Source: an uncultured Oscillospiraceae bacterium (lineage in GTDB: Bacteria; Bacillota; Clostridia; Oscillospirales; Ruminococcaceae). From it: a stretch of DNA of 64,000 bases. Positions 17,359-26,108 of the stretch are shown in pieces. The notes under the pieces were generated by a model, which worked only from the letters and a program-made list of their open reading frames with translations, was not told the DNA's origin and ran no database searches. Made by a program: the position numbers and the translations under genes. Where the stretch lies: assembly GCA_934464775.1 (NCBI GenBank), contig CAKSKG010000003.1, positions 103,729 to 167,728 on the forward strand. The letters run 5' to 3'. Position 1 is the stretch's first letter; every line of letters starts with the position of its first letter.

Positions 17359-17459
17359 TAGTATTTATTAAGTTTTACGGCGTTTTTACAAATTTTTGCC
17401 CAAAATAAAAATACATGGGTGAGCAGAAGGCATTTTAAGCCGAAAATTTCCGAAAACCC

Positions 17460-17488
17460 TTGACTTTTTTTGCATATTATCGTATTAT
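17460..17488 (+). promoter_or_regulatory. Predicted sigma-A promoter of the spermidine operon
   Basis: -35 TTGACT (17460-17465), 17-bp spacer, -10 TATTAT (17483-17488). The leader to speD is about 65 nt and no riboswitch-like fold was recognised in it. Confidence 0.78.
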
Positions 17489-17561
17489 TTAAGATGTATA
17501 TTTCTGCTGTCAGCCAAAAAGTTATGGGCTGCGGCGGCTTGCTGTGCTTGAAAGGAACGTG

Positions 17562-18401
17562 ATGATAGGGTTGAACGACAAGATCAGGCTTTACGGTTTT
17601 AATAACCTGACCAAAACTCTCAGTTTTAATATTTATGATATCTGCTATGCGAAAAGTCCGAGAGAACAGAAGGACTATATAAAGTATATCGACGAGCAGT
17701 ATAATTCCGACCGTCTTACCAAGATACTCTGCGATGTTACGGAAATGATAGGCGCTCATGTGCTGAATATCTCCAAGCAGGATTATGAGCCTCAGGGAGC
17801 TTCGGTGACGGTGCTTATTTCGGAGGAGCATCTTGATAACGATGATATCGATGAATCCTGCAATATGCGGATAGTTCCCGAGGAAGGCAAACAGATATCA
17901 AAGCCTGTTATAGACAAGCAGAGCATTGCCGGTCATCTGGACAAGAGCCACCTGACCGTACACACATATCCCGAATTTCACCCCGATAATGCCATTACGA
18001 CCTTCCGCGTCGATCTTGATGTTTCAACCTGCGGAAAGATCACGCCCCTTAAATGTCTTGATTATCTTATCGGCAGCTTCGATTCGGATATTATCACCAT
18101 TGATTACCGTGTAAGAGGCTTTACCCGTGACGAAAAGGGCAAGAAGCTTTTTATCGATCACGATATCACATCTATTCAGGATTATATATCAAAATCAACG
18201 CTGGAGCGTTATGACGCTATCGACGTAAATGTTTATCAGTCAAATATATTCCATACAAAAATGATGATAAAGGAGATCGTTCTCCAGAATTATCTTTTCA
18301 ATACCGACACTTATGAGCTTGCTCCCAAGCGCAGACTCGAAATAAACGATCTTTTAAGACGGGAAATGATAGAGATATTCAGCGGACAGAATATTTTCTG
18401 A
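17562..18401 (+). CDS. speD: S-adenosylmethionine decarboxylase proenzyme, long bacterial type
   Basis: SpeD decarboxylates SAM to supply the aminopropyl group for spermidine. The 279-residue protein aligns with the E. coli-type enzyme: the self-cleavage site that creates the pyruvoyl cofactor is DKSHLTVHTYPE, with cleavage expected between K128 and S129. Other shared segments are DVSTCGKITPL, IDYRVRGFTRD and VNVYQSNIFHTKM. The start ATG at 17562 has AAAGGA 6-11 nt upstream; a GTG at 17544 lies before that ribosome binding site and is not used. First gene of speD-speA-speE-speB. Confidence 0.96.
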   Translation: MIGLNDKIRLYGFNNLTKTLSFNIYDICYAKSPREQKDYIKYIDEQYNSDRLTKILCDVTEMIGAHVLNISKQDYEPQGASVTVLISEEHLDNDDIDESCNMRIVPEEGKQISKPVIDKQSIAGHLDKSHLTVHTYPEFHPDNAITTFRVDLDVSTCGKITPLKCLDYLIGSFDSDIITIDYRVRGFTRDEKGKKLFIDHDITSIQDYISKSTLERYDAIDVNVYQSNIFHTKMMIKEIVLQNYLFNTDTYELAPKRRLEINDLLRREMIEIFSGQNIF

Positions 18402-18440
18402 CGGCTGTATTTTGGATTTGTAAGGGTTGGTGAAGTTGAA

Positions 18441-19886
18441 ATGACACAGGAAAATGCTCCGATCTATGAAGCACTTCTGAAATACCGTGAGGAACGTATC
18501 GTTCCCTTTGATGTTCCCGGGCATAAGCACGGCAAGGGCAATCCCGAGCTTACGGCTTTTCTCGGAAAGACCTGCATGGAGGTCGATGTAAATTCCATGA
18601 AGCCGCTGGATAATCTTATCCACCCTGTTTCCGTTATAAAGGACGCAGAGCAGCTGGCGGCGGAGGCTTTCGGCGCAAAGCACTGCTTTTTCATGATAAA
18701 CGGCGCTTCATCGGCAGTTCAGGCAATGATAATGTCAGTCTGTAAAGCGGGGGACAAGATCATCATGCCCCGAAACGTTCACAGAAGCGCAATCAATGCG
18801 CTTATCGTCAGCGGTATAATCCCTGTTTACGTTGACCCGGGCGTTAATTCACGTCTCGGAATAGCGCTGGGAATGAGCCCCTCATCTGTTGAAAAGGCTA
18901 TCCTTGAAAATCCCGACGCAAAGGCTGTAATGGTGAACAATCCTACGTATTACGGCATATGCTCCGATATACGTGCTATCGTGAAGCTGGCGCATGAGCA
19001 TGGCATGGCTGTGCTGGCGGACGAGGCTCACGGAACGCATCTTTACTTTGGTGAAAATATGCCTGTTTCGGCAATGGCGGCAGGAGCGGATTTTGCCGCT
19101 GTGTCAATGCATAAAACAGGCGGTTCTCTTACCCAGAGCGCATTTCTGCTTATGGGAGAATGCTCAAAGGTAAGCATCGGACGTGTCCGTGCCGTGATAA
19201 ATCTCACCCAGACCACCAGTGCTTCCTATCTGCTCATGACATCTCTTGATATCTCACGAAGGAACCTTGCTGTCAGGGGAAAGGATATGTGCCGCAAAAT
19301 GGTGGATTCCGTTGAGTATGCCCGTGAGGAGATAAACAAGATCGGCGGATATTACGCATATGCGGACGAGCTTTGCAACGGTGATGATTTCTATGCCTTT
19401 GACCGCACGAAGCTTTCCGTATTCACAAGGGATATCGGTCTTGCAGGCATCGAGGTATACGATCATCTCCGTGACAATTACGATATCCAGATCGAGTTCG
19501 GCGATATCGGAAATATCCTTGCGATAATCACGGCAGGAGATCAGTGGAAGGATATCGAGCGGCTTGTATCGGCTCTGTCCGAGATAAAGCGCAGATTCAG
19601 CCGTGACAAGGCAGGAATGTTCGATCACGAATATATCAATCCTATCGTGAAGATGTCGCCCCATGACGCTTTTTACAGCGATCAGACAAGTATCCCCATA
19701 GCCGAAAGCGCAGGCAGGGTAAGCGGTGAGTTCGTTATGTGCTATCCTCCAGGAATACCGATAATCGCCCCCGGCGAGCTTATCACCTCAGAGATCATCA
19801 CGTATATCGGCTACTGCAAGGAGAGAGGCTGTTCAATGTCGGGTACGGAGGATATGAATATCGAATACATAAAGGTCATTGACTGA
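18441..19886 (+). CDS. speA: Orn/Lys/Arg decarboxylase, probably arginine decarboxylase
   Basis: The 481-residue fold-type I PLP enzyme resembles Bacillus SpeA (YaaO branch). It has DVPGHKHGKG near residue 24, GASSAVQAM (88-96), DEAHGTH (194-200) with the PLP-interacting aspartate, and the PLP lysine K225 in SMHKTGG. Arginine is the likely substrate because an agmatinase gene lies two genes downstream, giving arginine to agmatine to putrescine. Lysine or ornithine decarboxylase activity is the alternative that sequence alone cannot exclude. It follows speD by 39 nt and precedes speE by 34 nt. Confidence 0.88.
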   Translation: MTQENAPIYEALLKYREERIVPFDVPGHKHGKGNPELTAFLGKTCMEVDVNSMKPLDNLIHPVSVIKDAEQLAAEAFGAKHCFFMINGASSAVQAMIMSVCKAGDKIIMPRNVHRSAINALIVSGIIPVYVDPGVNSRLGIALGMSPSSVEKAILENPDAKAVMVNNPTYYGICSDIRAIVKLAHEHGMAVLADEAHGTHLYFGENMPVSAMAAGADFAAVSMHKTGGSLTQSAFLLMGECSKVSIGRVRAVINLTQTTSASYLLMTSLDISRRNLAVRGKDMCRKMVDSVEYAREEINKIGGYYAYADELCNGDDFYAFDRTKLSVFTRDIGLAGIEVYDHLRDNYDIQIEFGDIGNILAIITAGDQWKDIERLVSALSEIKRRFSRDKAGMFDHEYINPIVKMSPHDAFYSDQTSIPIAESAGRVSGEFVMCYPPGIPIIAPGELITSEIITYIGYCKERGCSMSGTEDMNIEYIKVID

Positions 19887-19920
19887 TTGTACCTGCAAAT
19901 AGAAAGGAATTGTCATATTT

Positions 19921-20766
19921 ATGGAATTATGGTTTACCGAGTTTCATTCAGAGGACGCTAAAATGTCCATCAGAGTTGATAAGCATCTTCATTCTGAGCA
20001 AAGCGAATATCAGAGGATAGACGTTTTTGAAAGCCCCGAATTCGGACGTTTTCTCACTCTTGACGGGCTTATGATGCTTACCGAGAAGGACGAATTCATG
20101 TATCACGAGATGATAGTCCATGTTCCTATGGCAAGCAATCCCGATATAAAAAATGTACTTGTTATCGGAGCAGGCGACGGCGGAACCGTCCGTGAGCTTA
20201 CAAAATATGATTCTATCGAAAATATAGATATGGCGGAGATCGATGGCAGAGTTATCGACGTATGCCGTGAATTTATCCCGTCAACGGCTTGCAAGCTGGG
20301 CGATCCCAGAGTCCATATTCATGTTGAGGACGGACTAAAATACGTCCGCACAAAGGAAAACTGCTACGATCTTATCATCGTTGACAGCACAGACCCCTTC
20401 GGTCCCGGAGAAGGTCTTTTCACAAGCGAATTTTACGGCAACTGCTGTAATGCGCTTACCGAAAACGGCATTCTTGTAAATCAGCATGAATCGCCCTATT
20501 ATGCGGAGGACGCAAAGGCTATGCAGCGTGCCCACAAGCGCATTAAGGAGTTTTTCCCCATATGCCGTGTTTATCAGTTCCATATTCCCACATATCCCTC
20601 GGGACACTGGCTTTTCGGCTTTGCCGCAAAGACAACTGACCCGTTAAAGGCAGATGCGGACAGGTGGAATGCCCTCGGCATAAAAACAAGATATTACAAT
20701 ACCGATATCCATAAGGGCTGCTTTGCGCTCCCCAACTATGTTAAGGAGCTGCTTGAAAGCTGCTGA
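19921..20766 (+). CDS. speE: Spermidine synthase
   Basis: SpeE transfers the aminopropyl group of decarboxylated SAM to putrescine. The 281-residue protein has the nucleoside-binding motif VIGAGDGGTVREL near residue 80, the acidic MAEIDGRVIDVCREF segment, and VDSTDPFGPGEGLFT, the proton-accepting aspartate region of the family. The N-terminal beta-strand domain (RIDVFESPEFGRFLTLDG) is also typical. It sits between speA and speB with short gaps on the same strand, and AAAGGA precedes the start. Confidence 0.96.
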   Translation: MELWFTEFHSEDAKMSIRVDKHLHSEQSEYQRIDVFESPEFGRFLTLDGLMMLTEKDEFMYHEMIVHVPMASNPDIKNVLVIGAGDGGTVRELTKYDSIENIDMAEIDGRVIDVCREFIPSTACKLGDPRVHIHVEDGLKYVRTKENCYDLIIVDSTDPFGPGEGLFTSEFYGNCCNALTENGILVNQHESPYYAEDAKAMQRAHKRIKEFFPICRVYQFHIPTYPSGHWLFGFAAKTTDPLKADADRWNALGIKTRYYNTDIHKGCFALPNYVKELLESC

Positions 20767-20787
20767 TAAATTATTATAGGAGCATTT

Positions 20788-21633
20788 ATGGAAAACGAAA
20801 AAAATGTATTTATAGGCTGCGAAGCGGATTATGAAAGCTCCGATACGGTCATTTTCGGAGCACCCTTTGACAGCACCACCTCATACCGTCCCGGAACACG
20901 TTTCGGCAGCAGTGCCATTCGACGTGAAAGCTTCGGTATCGAGACATATTCGCCCTATCAGGACAAGGATATCACTGATTATGATATCTTTGATTCGGGA
21001 GATATCGAGCTTTGCTTCGGTTCACCCGAAAGAGCGCTTTCCGATATTGAGGAGCGCACGGCACAGATCCTTTCCGACGGAAAGCTGCCTGTTATGCTGG
21101 GCGGAGAGCATCTTGTGACACTCGGAGCGGTGAGAGCCGTCCGTAAAAAATATGACGACCTGTATATCATTCAGTTTGACGCACACGCAGACCTGCGCAG
21201 CGACTATCTTGGACAGGAGCTTTCACACGCTTGTGTGATGCGCCGCTGCTGGGAGCTTGTAGGCGACGGACATATCTATCAGTTCGGTATCAGAAGCGGA
21301 GAACGCACCGAATTTGAATTTGCCCGTGAGCATACCGTAATGAATAAGCTGAATCTTAACGGCATTGATGAGGCTGTAAAGGCGCTTAAAGGCAAAAAGG
21401 TATATCTTACCGTTGACCTTGATGTGCTTGATCCTGCGGATTTTCCCGGAACGGGAACTCCCGAAGCAGGCGGAGCTTCATTCAATCAGCTGCTTGAAGC
21501 ACTGCTGAAATTATCTCAGCTTGATCTTGTCGGTATCGACCTTAACGAGCTTTCGCCTCATTACGATCAGAGCGGACGTTCCACAGCGCTTGCCTGCAAG
21601 CTGCTCCGTGAAGTCCTGCTGATGATACATTAA
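20788..21633 (+). CDS. speB: Agmatinase (ureohydrolase)
   Basis: SpeB hydrolyses agmatine to putrescine and urea. The 281-residue arginase-family protein shows all manganese-binding motifs: GGEHLVTLG, QFDAHADLR and TVDLDVLDP. Total length is normal for agmatinase. It starts 21 nt after speE and completes the speD-speA-speE-speB set, giving a full arginine-to-spermidine route on one transcript. No downstream terminator separates it from the CLC transporter gene 22 nt further on. Confidence 0.94.
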   Translation: MENEKNVFIGCEADYESSDTVIFGAPFDSTTSYRPGTRFGSSAIRRESFGIETYSPYQDKDITDYDIFDSGDIELCFGSPERALSDIEERTAQILSDGKLPVMLGGEHLVTLGAVRAVRKKYDDLYIIQFDAHADLRSDYLGQELSHACVMRRCWELVGDGHIYQFGIRSGERTEFEFAREHTVMNKLNLNGIDEAVKALKGKKVYLTVDLDVLDPADFPGTGTPEAGGASFNQLLEALLKLSQLDLVGIDLNELSPHYDQSGRSTALACKLLREVLLMIH

Positions 21634-21655
21634 GGAAAGGCTGAGTCATCGTAAA

Positions 21656-23059
21656 ATGTCTAAGAGAAAAAAAGGGAAAAAGAGTAATTCGTCAAAGACA
21701 GCGGCATCAATGCCTGCGGAAATTGTGAAGTCCGCAGAGGAAAAGACAGAAGCTGCGGAGATTGTGAAAGCCGCAGAAGAAAAAGCAGAAAAAACTAAAG
21801 GTAAGGCTGTCTCCGAAAACGGATATAAGCAGCTTTATCTCGGATTTGTAAAATGGTTCCTTATCGCTGCGGCGGTAGGAGCGGTTGTGGGAGTATTCGG
21901 AGCATTGTTTCATCATGCTCTCGATTTTGCCACAACATTCAGAAAGGCGCATTGGTACATAATGTTCGGTCTGCCGATAGCAGGTCTGCTGATAGTGTTT
22001 CTTTATCATATCGCAGGCATGGCTGATGACAGAGGAACAAACGCCGTTATAATGGAAGCAAGGGGAGAAAAGGCAGTATCGCTGAAGCTTGCTCCGCTGA
22101 TATTTGCGGCAACATTCCTGACGCATCTTTTCGGAGGAAGTGCAGGCCGTGAGGGCGCTGCTCTTCAGATGGGCGCAAGCCTTGCATCGCCTTTCGGAAA
22201 GCTTCTGAAGCTGGACAGGCATGACTGCTCCGTGCTGGCAATGTGCGGCATGGCAGCTGGATTTTCCGCACTGTTCGGAACACCCGTGGCATCGGCTGTT
22301 TTTGCCATGGAAGTAACGATCGTAGGCGTGGCGCAGTACACCGCTATCGTGCCCTGCATGATAGCATCGGCGACGGCAGCTGTTGTTGCGTCCGCAATGG
22401 GAGTTTCCCCAACGTCTTTCGGAACGGTGATCGTTCCCGAATTCGGAGCAGGCGCAGCTTTTACACTGCTTAAAGTTATTCTGCTCGGAATACTTTGCGC
22501 AGTTGTAAGCATAATTTTCTGCGAGGCTATGCATCTTGCGGGAAACGTGTACAAAAAATACATAAAGAACCCGTATCTTCGTGTACTTGCAGGCGGAGCA
22601 ATAGTTATCGTTCTTACGCTGCTCCTCGGCACATACGATTATAACGGAGCGGGAGCCGATGTTATCGAGCGTGCGTTCGGCGGCGAGGCATTCCCCGCAG
22701 CGTTCCTTATAAAGCTGCTGCTCACGGCAATAACCCTCGGAGCAGGCTTCAAGGGCGGCGAGATCGTTCCGTCATTCTTTGTAGGCTCCACATTCGGCTG
22801 TGCAGTTGCACCTCTGCTGGGACTTGACCCGTCCTTTGCGGCGGCAGTGGGTCTGCTTTCCGTATTCTGCGGCGTCACCAACTGTCCGCTTGCTTCAATA
22901 ATCATCGGAGTTGAGCTTTTCGGCGGCGAGGGAGTTATCTACTATGCGGCGGCTATCGGAATAAGCTATATGCTTTCGGGCTATCAGGGTCTTTACAGCG
23001 AGCAGACATTCCTTAAATCAAAGCACAAGCTTACCGACTACGTTGCATTGGGCAAATGA
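21656..23059 (+). CDS. CLC-family anion channel/transporter
   Basis: The 467-residue protein has about ten hydrophobic helices and the CLC signature GSAGREGAAL (161-170), in which E166 matches the gating glutamate of CLC transporters. KGGEIVPSFFVG near residue 360 matches the GxFxP region. The usual GSGIP motif is not recognisable; the equivalent place reads DRGTNAVI. The first 50 residues form a charged Lys/Glu tail with an internal repeat (EIVKSAEEK, EIVKAAEEK) ahead of the first helix. Chloride/proton exchange is the default guess, but a fluoride-exporting (CLC-F type) role is possible. It follows speB by 22 nt. Confidence 0.88.
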   Translation: MSKRKKGKKSNSSKTAASMPAEIVKSAEEKTEAAEIVKAAEEKAEKTKGKAVSENGYKQLYLGFVKWFLIAAAVGAVVGVFGALFHHALDFATTFRKAHWYIMFGLPIAGLLIVFLYHIAGMADDRGTNAVIMEARGEKAVSLKLAPLIFAATFLTHLFGGSAGREGAALQMGASLASPFGKLLKLDRHDCSVLAMCGMAAGFSALFGTPVASAVFAMEVTIVGVAQYTAIVPCMIASATAAVVASAMGVSPTSFGTVIVPEFGAGAAFTLLKVILLGILCAVVSIIFCEAMHLAGNVYKKYIKNPYLRVLAGGAIVIVLTLLLGTYDYNGAGADVIERAFGGEAFPAAFLIKLLLTAITLGAGFKGGEIVPSFFVGSTFGCAVAPLLGLDPSFAAAVGLLSVFCGVTNCPLASIIIGVELFGGEGVIYYAAAIGISYMLSGYQGLYSEQTFLKSKHKLTDYVALGK

Positions 23060-23133
23060 TAAGAATGGAGATCTGAAAATGTTTTCTGACAGAATAACTT
23101 ATGCAAAATATATCACGGAGGACGGATTATAAC

Positions 23134-23598
23134 ATGGGATATATAAGCGATCTCAGAAAATACGTCGGTCATGCGCCGCTGGTGCATACCTGCGCAAGCG
23201 TTATCGCAGTTAATTCCGACAACGAGGTTCTGCTCCAGAAAAGATCGGATAACGGTCTTTGGGGCTACTGCGGCGGTGCGCTGGAGCTTTTTGAAACTGC
23301 GGAGCAGGCAGCCGCAAGGGAGCTTGCGGAGGAATCGGGGCTTGAAGCGCATGAGCTTGAGCTTTTCGGCGTATATTCGGGCGAGGAACAGCATTTTATC
23401 TATCCCAACGGCGATGAGGTGTGGACGGTGGACATAGTTTACGTCTGCCGCAGCTTTTCGGGGGAATTGGAAGCCGTTGACGGCGAATCCGCCGAGCTGA
23501 AATTTGTTCCGATAAATGAAGTGGAAAAATATCCTCTCAATCCTCCGGTCAGAAAACCGCTTTTAGATTTTATAAATAAGATGAAAGGAGCATATTAA
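23134..23598 (+). CDS. Nudix hydrolase
   Basis: The 154-residue protein has a complete Nudix box at residues 48-70 (GX5EX7RELAEESGL), so it hydrolyses a nucleoside diphosphate linked to another group. The substrate is not evident; relatives include ADP-ribose and (d)NTP hydrolases. The start at 23134 is chosen because GGAGGA (23117-23122) precedes it; the upstream in-frame ATG at 23101 has no such signal. It overlaps the ribosome binding region of prfB, which starts 1 nt after its stop codon, implying translational coupling. Confidence 0.85.
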   Translation: MGYISDLRKYVGHAPLVHTCASVIAVNSDNEVLLQKRSDNGLWGYCGGALELFETAEQAAARELAEESGLEAHELELFGVYSGEEQHFIYPNGDEVWTVDIVYVCRSFSGELEAVDGESAELKFVPINEVEKYPLNPPVRKPLLDFINKMKGAY

Positions 23599-23599
23599 T

Positions 23600-24730
23600 A
23601 TGCTTATACTTGATGAACTCAGAGTTGAACTTGAAGGCTACCGCAAGGATATGGCGCAGCTTTATGTTATTCTCGATATTGAAAAGGCTCAGAACGAAAT
23701 AAAGGAGCTTCAGGAAAAGTCCGCTGCCGACGGTTTCTGGGACGATCTTGAAAATTCTCAGAAAACAATGCAGAAGATCAAGCAGGACGAAGCCAAGATA
23801 GCAAATTACAACAAGCTGAATACTCTGCTTGAAGATACTATCACAATGATCGAGCTTACCGTTGAGGCAGGCGAGGACGAGGACGAAGCTACCGTCAATG
23901 AGATCAGGGGCGAAGCGGAAAAGTTCAAGTCCGAATTGCAGACTATCCGTCTTACAACACTTCTTACGGGAGAGTACGACAGCAAGAATGCTATCCTTAC
24001 TTTCCATGCGGGAGCAGGCGGAACAGAGGCTCAGGACTGGGCGGAGATGCTTTTCAGAATGTACAACCGCTGGGGCGAGCGTCATGATTACAAGGTGACA
24101 ACTCTTGATTATCTTGACGGTGAAGAAGCAGGTCTTAAATCCGCTTCGATACTTGTTGAGGGCGAGAATGCTTACGGCTTCCTTAAATCCGAGGCTGGCG
24201 TTCACCGTCTTGTAAGAATCTCTCCCTTTGACTCTTCGGGAAGACGTCACACTTCCTTTGCTTCACTGGAAGTTATGCCTGAAATGGGCGATGCTGACCT
24301 TAATATCGAGATACGTCCCGAGGATCTGGAGATCGACTTCTACCGTGCCAGCGGCGCAGGCGGACAGAAGGTCAACAAGACCTCTTCCGCAGTAAGACTT
24401 ACCCATAAGCCTACCGGAATAGTTGTTTCCTGCCAGACTCAGAGAAGCCAGTATCAGAACAAGGATTACGCTATGAAGATGCTTATTTCCAAGCTGGTTG
24501 AGATCAAGGAGCGCGAGCATCTTGACAAGATCGAGGATATCAAGGGCGTTCAGAAGGAGATCGCATGGGGCGCACAGATACGTTCCTATGTATTCATGCC
24601 CTATACACTGGCTAAGGATCACCGCACAGGCTTTGAAAACGGCAATATCAACGCCGTAATGGACGGAGATATCGACGGCTTTATAAATGCATATCTTACC
24701 GCCCTTTCTCACGGCGAGATACAGAAATAA
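23600..24730 (+). CDS. prfB: Peptide chain release factor 2
   Basis: RF2 ends translation at UGA and UAA codons. The 376-residue protein has the codon-recognition tripeptide SPF in VRISPFDSSG and the GGQ loop (SGAGGQKVNKTSS) that triggers peptide release. Unlike E. coli and many other bacteria, the whole protein is read in one frame with no in-frame UGA or CUU-UGA slippery site near codon 25, so the usual autoregulatory +1 frameshift is absent. AAAGGAG inside the end of the Nudix gene serves as its ribosome binding site. A bidirectional terminator follows. Confidence 0.97.
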   Translation: MLILDELRVELEGYRKDMAQLYVILDIEKAQNEIKELQEKSAADGFWDDLENSQKTMQKIKQDEAKIANYNKLNTLLEDTITMIELTVEAGEDEDEATVNEIRGEAEKFKSELQTIRLTTLLTGEYDSKNAILTFHAGAGGTEAQDWAEMLFRMYNRWGERHDYKVTTLDYLDGEEAGLKSASILVEGENAYGFLKSEAGVHRLVRISPFDSSGRRHTSFASLEVMPEMGDADLNIEIRPEDLEIDFYRASGAGGQKVNKTSSAVRLTHKPTGIVVSCQTQRSQYQNKDYAMKMLISKLVEIKEREHLDKIEDIKGVQKEIAWGAQIRSYVFMPYTLAKDHRTGFENGNINAVMDGDIDGFINAYLTALSHGEIQK

Positions 24731-24752
24731 TTTTTGCAATGCAGTAAAAAAA

Positions 24753-24783
24753 GGCGTGTGCAGATCATATATCCGCACACGCC
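24753..24783. terminator. Bidirectional terminator between prfB and the CDF gene
   Basis: GGCGTGTGC (24753-24761) and GCACACGCC (24775-24783) form a perfect 9-bp stem, with an A-run before it; it can serve both convergent genes. Confidence 0.85.
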
Positions 24784-24797
24784 AATTATTATAATTT

Positions 24798-25961
24798 TTA
24801 AACCGTATCGATCTTGATAACGGATTCCGTTTCTGGGAATGCCGCAGAAATTTTATCACGGATAGTTTTGATATCATCGGTACGCTTTTTTTCGGATATC
24901 TCACAGGGGACGGCAAGATCGAAGAACAGCCGTGTTCTGCTTTTATCGTCGCAGAAGCGGAAATCATGTATCGAATAGCTGCTGTCGGCGTCGGAAACGA
25001 TATCCGTGATAACGGTCTTGTAGCTTTCGTAGCGTTCGCTTCCCGCTGCGGTCGGATCGATATGGAGAACTATCGAAACGCCAAGCTCGTTGAAAATGCG
25101 CTCCTCGGTGCTGTCGATAACATTATGTACCTCGACAAGTCCGCTGTTTTCGGGGACTTCTGCGTGTGCGGACGCCATTATTCTTCCGGGACCGTAATCA
25201 TGGACGATAATATCATGAACGCCGATTATTCCGCTGCTTTCGGTAATCATTTGCTCGATCTTATCCACAAGCTTTTTATCGGGAGCAGCGCCCATAAGAC
25301 GGTCAACGGTGGAGCGTGCCACACCGAATCCCGTATACATTATCATTGCCGAAACGATAAGTCCCGCAAAGCCGTCTATCGGGAGATTTGTAAAATGTCC
25401 CACGGCAGCGGAAACTATAACTGCCGATGTGGCGAAAACGTCACTTAAACTGTCGGAAGCTGCCGCTTTAAGCACTTCCGAATCAATAAGCTTTCCAAGA
25501 TAGCGGTTGTAGCTGAACATCCATAATTTTAGCAGCACGGAAAATATAAGTATGCCGATTATCACAGGACTGATGACCGTTGCTTCGGGAGAAAGTATCT
25601 TTCCGAATGAGCTTTTCAGCAGCTCAAAGCCCACTATTTCAATGATAAACGAAACGATAAGTGCGGCAATATATTCGGCTCTTCCGTGACCGAAAGGGTG
25701 CTCACGGTCGGGATTTTTTGAGGATATCCGTGAGCCTACCACCGTTATCAGCGATGACCCCGTATCCGAGAGATTGTTCACGGCGTCGGAAGTAACGGCG
25801 ATACTGTTCATCATTGTTCCCGCAACAAGCTTTGTTACAAACAGGACAACGTTGCAGATTATTCCCAGAACACCGCCGAGAATGCCGTATTTTTCACGGA
25901 CTGTTTTATCGGATATATTTTCGCTGTCCTTTATAAATGTGCGGACAATAAGCTTTATCAT
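24798..25961 (-). CDS. Cation diffusion facilitator family transporter
   Basis: CDF proteins export divalent metals (Zn2+, Mn2+, Fe2+, Co2+) in exchange for protons. The protein (387 residues from 25961) has six predicted helices with the metal-binding pairs SDAVNNLSD and HPFGHGRAEY in the first half and ASDSLSD plus LPIDGFAG in the second. A cytoplasmic C-terminal domain (VHDIIVHDYGPGR) mediates dimers. The ATG at 25961 is 7 nt after a GGGGG ribosome binding site and is preferred over 25967, which abuts it. The metal cannot be assigned from the sequence. Confidence 0.93.
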   Translation of the reverse strand: MIKLIVRTFIKDSENISDKTVREKYGILGGVLGIICNVVLFVTKLVAGTMMNSIAVTSDAVNNLSDTGSSLITVVGSRISSKNPDREHPFGHGRAEYIAALIVSFIIEIVGFELLKSSFGKILSPEATVISPVIIGILIFSVLLKLWMFSYNRYLGKLIDSEVLKAAASDSLSDVFATSAVIVSAAVGHFTNLPIDGFAGLIVSAMIMYTGFGVARSTVDRLMGAAPDKKLVDKIEQMITESSGIIGVHDIIVHDYGPGRIMASAHAEVPENSGLVEVHNVIDSTEERIFNELGVSIVLHIDPTAAGSERYESYKTVITDIVSDADSSYSIHDFRFCDDKSRTRLFFDLAVPCEISEKKRTDDIKTIRDKISAAFPETESVIKIDTV

Positions 25962-26108
25962 AGTCATTCCCCCAATGTTATTTAAATCAAAAATATATCA
26001 AATATTTGTGAACGCAATATATATTGATGCTGAAATTACAGTAAAATTTTAAAGCGTATGCTAATTACCCAGTGATAACTTTAACGTGAGTCTGAAAGGA
26101 TATCAAAA

